DNA of 64,000 nucleotides from Prado023 sp963700475 (GTDB lineage Bacteria > Actinomycetota > Actinomycetes > S36-B12 > CAIYMF01): positions 124,001 to 188,000 of the forward strand of contig CAVOXR010000011.1 in the NCBI GenBank assembly GCA_963700475.1. The letters are read 5' to 3'. Below are positions 44,291 through 52,225 of this stretch, piece after piece. The position numbers were made by a program, and so were the translations under genes. How positions within the stretch are numbered: the stretch's first letter is position 1; the number at the start of each line of letters is the position of its first letter. The notes beneath the pieces are model-generated. The model ran no database searches. It was not told the DNA's origin and worked only from the letters and a program-made list of their open reading frames with translations.

Positions 44291-45692
44291 CTCGGGCGGG
44301 TTCGACCTCGTCCTCGGGATCTCCCCGGAGTACCTGCAGACTCGCCTCGAAGGACTGCTGCCCGACCAGTTCGACCCGACCATCACGTTCGACTGGGAGT
44401 GGGACATGCCCGGGCCGATCAACTTCGACGTGCACCTGGCACTGACCACGCACCTGCGCCTGGCCATCGCCGACGTCGTCGTGCTGCCCGGCCCCGACGG
44501 GCCCCGGATCGAGGTGGGCGCAACGACCAGCGTCTGGTTCAGCTGGGAAGACGTGACCCTGATCGAGGATCATGTGCTGCGTCGTGCCGATCGATGGCCC
44601 AAGACCGGCGAGCTGGATGGCGGCCGCCCGGACGATCCGGCGGTTGCCGTGCGACTTGCAGCCGCGATCACCTCGGACGGGACCGACGTGCAGCTGCGCG
44701 ACCTGCGCGCCGACGTCACGCTGACCGGGGCACCGCTGACGAGCATCCCTGCGATCGCGGCGCTGCAGGCCGGCATCCTCGACAAGCTCGCCGAGCTGCC
44801 GCTGCTCGACAAGCTCGCCGAGTTGCTCACCGCCTTCACCGCGTGGCTTGAGCACCTGCCGCAGGCGCTGGCCGACGCGGTGACCGACGCCCTGCCGGCG
44901 TCGCTGCCGGCGGTGCCACTGCCGTTCGACGAGGTGCGCTTCACCAACGTGGGCCGCGACGTGCTCGCGCTGGTCAGCCTGTGGGGCACCGACGGCGACG
45001 AGCATGCCGTGACCCGCTCGCCTATCCGGCGCACCGCCGCCGGGGCCCCGGCCGGACCGCTGGGCCTCGTCGTCGCGAACGACCTCATGCTGCGCGGGGC
45101 GCGGGCCGCGCTCGACCCGCTGCTGCCCAACGCCGGCTGGCGCGCTCCGCATCCCTGCCACTGGCGAGCCAACCACCGGCTGGCCACCGTGCAGGACATT
45201 GGCGTGGACCTCACCTGGGTGCTCGGATCGGTGGATGAGGCAGGGCTGCTGCGCCTCGAGGTGCGCTTCGCCGGTTCCCACGCCGGGGGTGGCTTCGGGC
45301 TGACCGGCAGCGCCACGTTCGCCATTGGGGTCAACGACACGTTCGATGCGTTCGTCATCGACGAGCCGCACCTGGCGTCGCTCGACGTATGGGTGGCGTG
45401 GTGGGTCTACGCGCTCATGGCGGTCGGCGGCGGACCGATCGGCGTGCTGGTGACCGGCCTGCTCGACGCCTTCGCCGGAGGCGAGTTGGCCGGGGCACTG
45501 CACCGCGAGCTCGACGCGGCGTTCCCCGACACCTTCCCGCTGCCCCGCCCGGACACCGGACTTGAACCGCATGTGGTGTCACGGGTCCAGCCCGACGCCG
45601 CCTGGCAGCTGGCCAGCATCTGCGACAGTCCACCGTTGGTGATCCCGGTCTCACGGGCGCACGACCTGATCGTCGCCCTAGTGGACACGTAG
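44277..45692 (+). CDS. Unknown protein; possible TULIP/P47-like fold
   Basis: The 471-residue protein starts GGFDLVLGISPEYLQTRLEGLLPD, which resembles the opening of P47/OrfX-type TULIP proteins (a lipid-binding fold seen in clostridial toxin-associated proteins). A beta-rich first half follows (INFDVHLALTTHLRLAIADVVVLP). An Ala/Leu helix-rich centre (about 160-215) contains repeats of ILDKLAELPLLDKLAELL. A second beta-rich region includes a Gly-rich AGSHAGGGFGLTGSA. No transmembrane segment or signal is clear, apart from a moderately hydrophobic stretch near 380. The TULIP assignment is a guess from the start only. A hairpin at 45782-45814 follows. Confidence 0.5.
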   Translation: MARADSGGFDLVLGISPEYLQTRLEGLLPDQFDPTITFDWEWDMPGPINFDVHLALTTHLRLAIADVVVLPGPDGPRIEVGATTSVWFSWEDVTLIEDHVLRRADRWPKTGELDGGRPDDPAVAVRLAAAITSDGTDVQLRDLRADVTLTGAPLTSIPAIAALQAGILDKLAELPLLDKLAELLTAFTAWLEHLPQALADAVTDALPASLPAVPLPFDEVRFTNVGRDVLALVSLWGTDGDEHAVTRSPIRRTAAGAPAGPLGLVVANDLMLRGARAALDPLLPNAGWRAPHPCHWRANHRLATVQDIGVDLTWVLGSVDEAGLLRLEVRFAGSHAGGGFGLTGSATFAIGVNDTFDAFVIDEPHLASLDVWVAWWVYALMAVGGGPIGVLVTGLLDAFAGGELAGALHRELDAAFPDTFPLPRPDTGLEPHVVSRVQPDAAWQLASICDSPPLVIPVSRAHDLIVALVDT

Positions 45693-45781
45693 AGGGGGCC
45701 TGCTGGGGCATCGTCGCGCAGGTTTGCAGGAGAGCGCCTCGTGACCGTCATCTCCGTTCCACGATCCGGCCTTGTTCGCGC

Positions 45782-45814
45782 GTGCTGGGATGTTGCTACA
45801 CCCGCACCCAGCAC
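45782..45814. terminator. Hairpin between convergent genes
   Basis: GTGCTGGG (45782-45789) and CCCAGCAC (45807-45814) pair perfectly with a 17-base loop, between the unknown gene (+) and the LuxR gene (-). It could terminate either; no clear T-run. Confidence 0.45.
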
Positions 45815-45835
45815 CGAGATGGACGGCGGAGCTTG

Positions 45836-47089
45836 CTACGGGTGGGCCTCGGGCGCATCTGAGGGCTGGAGGTGTCCGCCGGCATTGAGGGGGTCGTGGG
45901 CGACGATGCCGGGGAGTTGGTCGTGGAAGAAGACCTGTGCGAGCAGCTCGCGCCGCGACCGGGTGTCTGTCTTGGTGAAGACGGATTTCAGGTGGTCCTG
46001 CACGGTCCACGGGCTGATCACGAGTCGCTCGGCGATGGCCGCCGTGTCGAGTCCGCGCGCGACGAGAGTGGCGATCTCCCGCTCTCGCGGCGTCAGCCCG
46101 AACACCTCCAGGCGCAGCGGCAGGGCGTACTCCTCCCCGGCCCGTTGAACGATGATCGCGACCCGACCATTGGTGCTGCCATCGGGCAGGGATCCGTGCA
46201 GCGTCAGCCATCCCGACGACGTGGGTACGTGAAGAGGCGGAGCAGTGCGTCCCTCCCGGCCGCGGCGTCGAACGTCGGCCGCAAGCGTGAGCACCGGTGC
46301 GGGAACCTCCCGGTGGGCAGGGTCGTCGTGGACCAGCGGCCCCAGAAGTGCAGCCGCAGGAGGTGTCGTGAGCTCGATGTCATCGGTCGCATCGAGGATC
46401 AGCAGGCCCGGTGCCCGCGGTTCATCGGGCCGGCGGGCTGCGTCGACGCGGTACGACGCCTTGAGCGCCTCCGCGATCGGACGTGACAGCCGCGCGATGG
46501 TTCGGGCCTCATCCGGGGTGAAGTCGCCCGTGGCCTCCGTGCGGTGCATGACCACGCACCCCCACGCCCGCCCGCGGGTCACCATCGCTGCCCGCATCTC
46601 GAAGGGGGTGCCGATCGGGGCGAGGTACTCCAGGTAACGGGAGCTGCGCTCGGGGCGCCCCCGCGTGGTCTCGCTGAGGATCGCCACCGGAGAGCGGCGC
46701 GCTGCCAGGTCGGCGAAGGTGTTGACATCGTCGCGCAGGTACTCGCTGGTGACCACGGCTCCTGCTGCCATCGCCTCAGTCTCCGGCGTGAGGAAGCCGC
46801 CGGCCATCAGCTCCACCGGATTCGCCGTAGTGAGCAGGCGGGTGTCCGGGTCCAGACCGTGCCAGCAGAACGCATCAACGGGCATCACGTGACGGATCCG
46901 CGCGGCGAGCTCCGTGTGCAGCTCCCCGTACGGCAGGCCGCGAGCGCCCACACGCTCGATGTCGGCGGCCAGCCTGAGCGGATCCCATCGGGTCACCTCG
47001 CCATAGTGCACGCGTTCGAGGCCCCGGGCTACCACATGCAGGAAAGATCCCAGATCTCGGGGGATGCCCGTCGCGGCGCGGGTGGGCAA
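45836..47089 (-). CDS. LuxR-type response regulator with sensor domain
   Basis: The C-terminal 65 residues are a LuxR helix-turn-helix: FGLTPREREIATLVARGLDTAAIAERLVISPWTVQDHLKSVFTKTDTRSRRELLAQVF. The first 340 residues look like a GAF/PAS-type sensor with no receiver domain. The start is uncertain: the longest frame opens with TTG at 47089, but a later GTG could be the true start. It diverges from the gene at 47140 by about 50 bases and probably controls it. The signal is unknown. Confidence 0.75.
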   Translation of the reverse strand: MPTRAATGIPRDLGSFLHVVARGLERVHYGEVTRWDPLRLAADIERVGARGLPYGELHTELAARIRHVMPVDAFCWHGLDPDTRLLTTANPVELMAGGFLTPETEAMAAGAVVTSEYLRDDVNTFADLAARRSPVAILSETTRGRPERSSRYLEYLAPIGTPFEMRAAMVTRGRAWGCVVMHRTEATGDFTPDEARTIARLSRPIAEALKASYRVDAARRPDEPRAPGLLILDATDDIELTTPPAAALLGPLVHDDPAHREVPAPVLTLAADVRRRGREGRTAPPLHVPTSSGWLTLHGSLPDGSTNGRVAIIVQRAGEEYALPLRLEVFGLTPREREIATLVARGLDTAAIAERLVISPWTVQDHLKSVFTKTDTRSRRELLAQVFFHDQLPGIVAHDPLNAGGHLQPSDAPEAHP

Positions 47090-47139
47090 CGCTGAACACG
47101 ACGCCGATCCCCGGCGATCACTACAACAAGGAGCCCCCC

Positions 47140-47517
47140 ATGACCCTCGACATGAGTCCGACCCGTGTCACCACTCAGACAGTCTGCTTCGCCGCCCCGT
47201 TGCTCCCCGGTACCTCGACGCACGACCGCGACGAGATGCTCTCGTGCTGGCAAGGGGAGCGCCGCGAGGAGCACACCCGTTCACGCCGCGCCCACGGCAT
47301 CACCCGCGAGGCCGTGTGGATCCAGTCGACCCAGGCCGGCGACGTGGCCGTCGTCCTCATCGAGTCACCGGACCTGGCTCAAGCGCTCCTCGGGCTCGCC
47401 ACCTCCCAGGAGCCCTTCGACGTGTGGTTCCGCGAGCACCTGATGACCGTGCACGGCATGGACCTCGGGGCCGGGATGGCGTTGCCCGAGCAGGTCCTGG
47501 ACTTCCAGGACCGCTGA
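47140..47517 (+). CDS. Unknown small protein, LuxR-neighbour
   Basis: The 125-residue protein has no signal or membrane segment. It contains HDRDEMLSCWQGERREEHTRSRRAHGITREAVWIQ and later AVVLIESPDLAQALLGLATSQEPFDVWFREHL. The layout, a beta strand before a conserved WFREHL near the C-terminus, resembles small ferredoxin-like (antibiotic-monooxygenase-like) domains of unknown function, but I cannot assign it. AAGGAG lies 8 bases before ATG. It diverges from the LuxR gene and is followed by a hairpin at 47553-47584. Confidence 0.6.
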   Translation: MTLDMSPTRVTTQTVCFAAPLLPGTSTHDRDEMLSCWQGERREEHTRSRRAHGITREAVWIQSTQAGDVAVVLIESPDLAQALLGLATSQEPFDVWFREHLMTVHGMDLGAGMALPEQVLDFQDR

Positions 47518-47552
47518 TCACCCACCGCGTTGACCCTTGACTGATCATGCTC

Positions 47553-47584
47553 GAAGGCCCGGACCTCCAGCGGATCGGGCCTTC
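47553..47584 (+). terminator. Hairpin after LuxR-neighbour gene
   Basis: GAAGGCCCG (47553-47561) pairs perfectly with CGGGCCTTC (47576-47584) around a 14-base loop, 35 bases after the stop. Only a weak T-rich tail follows. Confidence 0.55.
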
Positions 47585-47850
47585 AGGCATGGACAGCTTC
47601 CCGGGCTGCGATACCTGCCCCAAGGTGCGCGATAGGGAGCCAGTGTGACGTGACCGTTGCGTAGCAACAGCACGTCGTGGCTCAGAGAGTGACGGGGTTG
47701 GCCACCGATCCCACCACGAGCCGCCGACAGGTTCGTCCAACTACTCCCGTCGAGTTGCCCACGGGGCCTGCCCCGCCCAGTGCTCTGGTGCTGAACATGG
47801 TGAGCGCCTACTCTGGATCGCATCGGTTGGCCTACTCTCCGGAGGCCCTC
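47585..47850. other. Gene-poor stretch before DUF4395
   Basis: Between the hairpin and the DUF4395 start I see no other supported gene. The final 50 bases contain CCTACTCT twice (near 47808 and 47831) and then GGAGG at 47841, the ribosome site. Readings that start earlier in frame here are not supported. Confidence 0.5.
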
Positions 47851-48315
47851 GTGTTCGGTAACGGAGTTAGCTCGTGCCCCCTCCGCGCCCATGTGGATCC
47901 GCGCCTCACACGATTCAGCGCCGGGGCAACCGCGGGCGTTCTCGCCGTTGTGTTGCTCATCCTTGACGTAGCTCGACCACTGGGCCTCGGCCTGCTCGCC
48001 TCCCAGGTCGCTGTGTTCGCTTTCACCGCGTTCGTCAGTTTCCAGTGGTCGCTTTGGGCGCAGATCTACGCCCGCTTCATCTGGCCGCGGATCGGAGCAC
48101 CAACCGCCTTGGAGGATGCTCGGCCGGCGAGATTCGCGCAGTTCCTCGGCTTCGTGTTCACTGCTCTGGCCCTGACCTTCTTCGCCGTTGGCGTCGACGT
48201 CGCTGGCTACAGCTTGACGGCACTCGCCCTCGGCCTTGCAGCCCTCAACGCCTCCACCGGGCTGTGCTTGGGCTGCAAGGCCTACTTGTTGATCCTGCGA
48301 CTGCAATCGTCCTGA
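47851..48315 (+). CDS. DUF4395 membrane protein
   Basis: The 154-residue protein has about four hydrophobic segments. Core phrases VDPRLTRFSAGATAGVLAVVLLI, SFQWSLWAQIYARFIWPRIG and GLCLGCKAYLL are typical of DUF4395, a family often found next to thioredoxin or sulfurtransferase genes. The GTG start is 5 bases after GGAGG (47841-47845). Two Cys near the C-terminus (CLGC) may be redox active, by analogy with relatives. No partner gene is seen here; the following stretch holds only an oxidoreductase remnant. Confidence 0.75.
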   Translation: MFGNGVSSCPLRAHVDPRLTRFSAGATAGVLAVVLLILDVARPLGLGLLASQVAVFAFTAFVSFQWSLWAQIYARFIWPRIGAPTALEDARPARFAQFLGFVFTALALTFFAVGVDVAGYSLTALALGLAALNASTGLCLGCKAYLLILRLQSS

Positions 48316-48359
48316 CCCCGACTGAACAAGACAAGGCCGCACTCCGTGGGCGTCACGAC

Positions 48360-48556
48360 GGCCGTGTCGTTGGGCCTCAAGTCGGCGCATCGACCGGCGA
48401 AGTGCGACCACCATGCGCCGGATCATCGCCAACGGCTCGGTGGAGATGGTCGGGCTGGCCGGCTCGCAGGCCCTCGAGCCGGACCTGCCCCGCAAGCTGC
48501 TGCAGGGCAGCACCCGAGCGAGCGATGCACGGCCGCTGGCATTCCGTCAGCTGTAG
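48360..48556 (+). pseudogene. C-terminal remnant of an NADH:flavin oxidoreductase
   Basis: The end of a reading frame from an ATG at 48413 reads MRRIIANGSVEMVGLAGSQ, then ALEPDLPRKLLQGSTRAS, which fits the end of old-yellow-enzyme/NADH:flavin oxidoreductases (the final VGLARPLALEPDLPRRLL segment). No FMN-binding barrel part precedes it. TAG is at 48554-48556. It is therefore a decayed fragment, or, less likely, a tiny gene. Confidence 0.45.
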
Positions 48557-48716
48557 TCGGTGCAGGCCGCAGGCCGCTGGACCTGGCCTCGATCGACGCG
48601 AGGGCCCGCGGGTCGGGAGCAGTGGCCCATCTCGGGGGTAGGCCGTGGTGTGGGCCTGCTGAGCCGGGGGAGATGGGGCGGTGGAGTCCAGGACGCTCCG
48701 ACTGCGGCGTGGCTCG

Positions 48717-48722
48717 TAGGCT
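48717..48722 (+). promoter_or_regulatory. -10 box of leaderless malic-enzyme gene
   Basis: TAGGCT is followed by 6 bases (GGGGGT) and the ATG at 48729. Confidence 0.5.
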
Positions 48723-48728
48723 GGGGGT

Positions 48729-50447
48729 ATGTCGCGACGCCCGTATGAGGTTCTGCCAGGCCACCATGGGGGCAGGATCAAGGTCTCGGTGACCGGCAGC
48801 GAGCTGTTGCGGATCCCGCGCCTGAATCGCGGCACAGCCTTCACCCTCGAGGAGCGGGAGCGGTTCGGCCTGATCGGGCACCTGCCAACAGGCGTGACCC
48901 CGCTGGAGGCTCAGCTGCACCGGTCGTACAACCAGTTCCTGCGCGCGGAGACCGACCTGGACAAGTTCGCCTTCCTGTCGGCGCTGCGCGATCGCAACAC
49001 GGTCCTGTTCTATCGGCTGCTCAGCGAGCACCTCGACGAGATGATGCCGATCGTCTACACGCCCACCATCGGCGCGGCGATCGTCGACTTCAGCCAGTCC
49101 TACCAGCGCCTGCACGGGGTATTCCTGTCGATCGACAACCCGGATCAGATCGAGCGCTCCCTTGAGGGTCAGGGTCGCCATCCCGAGGATGTCGACCTGC
49201 TGATCGTCACCGACTCCGAGGGCATCCTCGGGATCGGCGATCAGGGGGTGGGCGGCATCCAGATCGCGTTGGGGAAGAAGTCCCTCTACACAGCGGCTGC
49301 GGGCATTGACCCGAATCGGGCGATCGCGATCGTCCTGGACGTGGGGACTGACAACCTGGCCCTGTTGTCCGACCCGCTCTACCTGGGCCTTCGGCACAGC
49401 CGCATCCGCGGACAGCGCTACGACGACTTCATCGAGGCGTTCGTCAGCGCGGTGAACACGGTGTTCCCCCACGCGATGATCCATTGGGAGGACTTCGGCG
49501 CCGCCAACGCCCACCGGTTGCTCACCACGTACCGGGACCGGGTCTGCACCTTCAACGACGACGTTCAGGGCACCGCGGCTGTGGTCGCAGCCGCCGCCCT
49601 GGCCGCGGTCCGCTCTGGTGGTGGTCGCCTGCGCGACCAGCGCATCGTGATCCACGGTGCGGGGACCGCGGGCATCGGCGTCGCGGACCTGATGCGCGAC
49701 ATGATGATCAACGAGGGCGCGACACGCGAGCAGGCAACTGCGGCCTTCTGGGGGCTCGGTAGCCGTGGGCTGCTCACGACCGCGCTCGGGGACAGGATCC
49801 GGCCGTTCCAGCGGCCGTACGCACGCCACGCCTCCGAGACCGATGCGTGGACGCTGGACGTCGAGGGCCGCATCGGCCTGGCCGACGTGGTCCGAAACGT
49901 CAGGCCCACCATCCTGATCGGCACCTCCGGCCAACCCGGGGCCTTCACCGAGCGCATCGTCCGCGAGATGGCCGCGCACGTGGACCAGCCCGTGATCATG
50001 CCACTGTCGAACCCCACGTCACTGGTCGAGGCCACACCTTCGGACCTGCTGGCCTGGACCGATGGTCGGGCCCTGATCGCCACCGGGTCGCCGTTCCCCT
50101 CGGTCCACCACGCCGAGCGGGAGTACCGGATCGCACAGGCCAACAACGCACTTGTGTTCCCCGGCCTGGGGCTGGGCGTGGCCGTGTGCCGGGCGACCCG
50201 CGTGACCGACCGGATGATCGCAGCGGCCGCCCAGGCGGTCGCTGGGCTCGTCCACGTGGATCGCCCCGGGGCGTCGCTGCTGCCGCAGGTGTCCGAGCTG
50301 CGCATGGTGTCAGCCACGGTTGCGATCGCTGTCGCCGAGGCCGCCGAGCGTGACGGAGTGGCGACCCGCGTGCTGGACAACCCCGTCCAGCAGGTCTTCG
50401 ACGCCATGTGGACGCCCGAGTACCCGGAACTCATCCTCGAGCAGTGA
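48729..50447 (+). CDS. NAD-dependent malic enzyme
   Basis: The enzyme oxidatively decarboxylates malate to pyruvate. The 572-residue length and features match the large bacterial malic enzyme (MaeA/SfcA): LRDRNTVLFYRLLSEHLDEMMPIVYTPTIGAA (catalytic Tyr in VYTPT), HWEDFGAANA (metal-binding E, D), TFNDDVQGTAAVV (metal and Lys region) and a glycine-rich GAGTAGIGVADL for the nucleotide. The reading to YPELILEQ is complete. NAD rather than NADP preference is inferred from class. The start is leaderless (TAGGCT, 48717-48722). It links malate to the pyruvate pool, upstream of the 2-oxoacid oxidoreductase in metabolism. Confidence 0.88.
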   Translation: MSRRPYEVLPGHHGGRIKVSVTGSELLRIPRLNRGTAFTLEERERFGLIGHLPTGVTPLEAQLHRSYNQFLRAETDLDKFAFLSALRDRNTVLFYRLLSEHLDEMMPIVYTPTIGAAIVDFSQSYQRLHGVFLSIDNPDQIERSLEGQGRHPEDVDLLIVTDSEGILGIGDQGVGGIQIALGKKSLYTAAAGIDPNRAIAIVLDVGTDNLALLSDPLYLGLRHSRIRGQRYDDFIEAFVSAVNTVFPHAMIHWEDFGAANAHRLLTTYRDRVCTFNDDVQGTAAVVAAAALAAVRSGGGRLRDQRIVIHGAGTAGIGVADLMRDMMINEGATREQATAAFWGLGSRGLLTTALGDRIRPFQRPYARHASETDAWTLDVEGRIGLADVVRNVRPTILIGTSGQPGAFTERIVREMAAHVDQPVIMPLSNPTSLVEATPSDLLAWTDGRALIATGSPFPSVHHAEREYRIAQANNALVFPGLGLGVAVCRATRVTDRMIAAAAQAVAGLVHVDRPGASLLPQVSELRMVSATVAIAVAEAAERDGVATRVLDNPVQQVFDAMWTPEYPELILEQ

Positions 50448-50680
50448 CCGGCCAGCCGCCGCATACCCGAATCGGGACGTCACGACGGGGTGTGATCGCG
50501 GCGGCCCACGTTCCAGGAGCTGGCTGCCGGGAGTGATCGTCGGTTCAACCGCTCAAGCCAGGCTGCGGCCGGGGCGCGGAGTAACCGTTACAGCACCCGA
50601 ATCGCCAGCAGGACCAGTTCGCTGAGGTTAGCCTTCCTCTCGTCCACTGTGCCTGACACCCTCTGGATCGGAGTTCCTCA

Positions 50681-51502
50681 ATGACCACCCGTGCCGCGGA
50701 CTCAACCGCGACCCCGACGGGCCCGACGTGGCGAGTCGCACCGTCCGTACCTGTGGCCATCGGCGTGTTCGTCGCGTACGTCGTGGTGTTCATCGGGCTC
50801 GCGGCGACCGCGGGGATCGACTACGCCGACTGGTTCGCGACTGGTAGCAACGCCTTCCGGACCGCGGTGATCCCCCTGATCGGCGGGGCCCTGGTGCTGA
50901 TCGCCTTCGTGCTGTGGGCGCGCTGGGACTTCGTGTTCAAGGATCCCGCCCGCCTGCCCTGGTCCGGCTTCCTGTGGGTGCCCGTCGCGATCTTCGCCGT
51001 GGGGATCGTGGCGCACGTCGCCGTCGCCGACTGGGCCAACACCCCCACCGATCTGCTCCTGGCGATCGTGGCCGCCGGTGTGCTGGTCGGCTTCACCGAG
51101 GAGACCCTGTTCCGCGGCATCATCCTGCGCAGCCTGCGCACCAACCTGCGTCCGGAGGCGTGGGTCATGCTGATCTCCTCGGTGTGGTTCGGGTTCTTCC
51201 ACCTGACCAACCTCGTCGTGGGATCCCCGGTGGGTGGCGTGCTCTTCCAGTGCATCCAGGCCTCGGCTGCCGGGGTCGTCCTGTACCTGTTCCGCCGGGT
51301 GCGTGGGCTCCTGGTGGTGGGCATGATCGCGCACGGCCTGTGGGACATGTCGGTGTTCCTGCCACCTCCCTCGGGCACCCTCACCGTCGTGAACCTGGGC
51401 ATCCAGGTCCTGGTCTTCGTCAGCGCCGTGATCGCCGCGATCATCGTCGTGCGCAGTGACCGCAGGACCGCGGTGACCCGGACCGGGATCCAGACCCTCT
51501 AG
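50681..51502 (+). CDS. CPBP-family intramembrane metalloprotease 2
   Basis: The second CPBP protein in the window, 273 residues with about eight membrane segments. Motifs are EETLFRG (about 145), WFGFFHLTN (about 170) and HGLWDM (about 220), all three catalytic elements. It has an N-terminal polar Thr-rich tail before the first helix. It may be read with the next gene, 70 bases downstream. A loose IdeR-box-like sequence at 50624-50642 lies in its upstream region. The substrate is unknown. Confidence 0.8.
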   Translation: MTTRAADSTATPTGPTWRVAPSVPVAIGVFVAYVVVFIGLAATAGIDYADWFATGSNAFRTAVIPLIGGALVLIAFVLWARWDFVFKDPARLPWSGFLWVPVAIFAVGIVAHVAVADWANTPTDLLLAIVAAGVLVGFTEETLFRGIILRSLRTNLRPEAWVMLISSVWFGFFHLTNLVVGSPVGGVLFQCIQASAAGVVLYLFRRVRGLLVVGMIAHGLWDMSVFLPPPSGTLTVVNLGIQVLVFVSAVIAAIIVVRSDRRTAVTRTGIQTL

Positions 51503-51571
51503 CGCATCCGCCGGACGTTCGGCCTCACCGGCCCCTTCGTCATCACGATTCTTCGTTCGCAAGGAGCCCCC

Positions 51572-52117
51572 ATGGAGTACACCTCGTCCCTCCTCGTTCT
51601 GGTCCTCCTCGTGCTCATCGCGCGGGAGAGCCGGGAGGGCGCCCGGGCGATCAAGGCCGACCCCAGCGTCCAGCTGCAGAGCAACGAGCGCTTCCGCACC
51701 CTGCGGATGCAGATGCTGGAACCGCTGGTTGCCATCGTGGTCGTCGGGTCGCTGCTTCTGACCGACCTCGAGCGCAGCCCGCTGCACGCTCTCGTCGCGA
51801 TCGTCGGCGGCATCGCCGGCTACGCGTTCGGCGTCTACCGGGCGCGGTCCACCTATGTGGCTGCGGTGCCGCGGCACAAGGGCGTCATCCTGCGCTACAG
51901 CGTGGAATCGTTCGTGGCCCTCGGCCTGCTGGTCGTCATCAAGCTCGTCGCCGAGCGCGACCTGCTGCCCGAGGGCGACATCTTCCGCGCCATCATCGCG
52001 ACCCTCCTGGCCTTCCTCCTCGTCGAGTCCATCGCCCGGGTGATCGCCCTGGTCCGCCACTACCGCCGCGACGTGGCCGCGGCAGCCACGGACACGCAGC
52101 CGGCCCGGCACGCCTGA
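51572..52117 (+). CDS. Membrane protein of unknown function
   Basis: The 181-residue protein has about five hydrophobic segments (starting YTSSLLVLVLLVLIA, then LVAIVVVGSLLL, VAIVGGIAGYAFGVYRARSTY, ALGLLVVIKLVAE, and ATLLAFLLVESIARVIALV). The residues between helices are basic on one side. The phrase GIAGYAFGVYRARSTYVAAVPRHKGVILRYS is the best conserved part but I cannot name a family. AAGGAG lies before ATG. It follows the CPBP gene and may share its transcript. Confidence 0.6.
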   Translation: MEYTSSLLVLVLLVLIARESREGARAIKADPSVQLQSNERFRTLRMQMLEPLVAIVVVGSLLLTDLERSPLHALVAIVGGIAGYAFGVYRARSTYVAAVPRHKGVILRYSVESFVALGLLVVIKLVAERDLLPEGDIFRAIIATLLAFLLVESIARVIALVRHYRRDVAAAATDTQPARHA

Positions 52118-52225
52118 GCGGCCCTTCACGCTGGTCGGCGCCGAGAGCCGGTGCGGCGCCAGCCTCCCGAAACGGCACCGACGTCGCGTTTGCCTTTCCA
52201 GTGGCGGGCGACGATCATCGCCGAC

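Noticed and set aside
50702..52129. 475-codon minus-strand frame opposite the second CPBP gene and the next membrane protein
   Set aside because: It is rich in His, Gly, Asp and Arg, typical of antisense of membrane genes.
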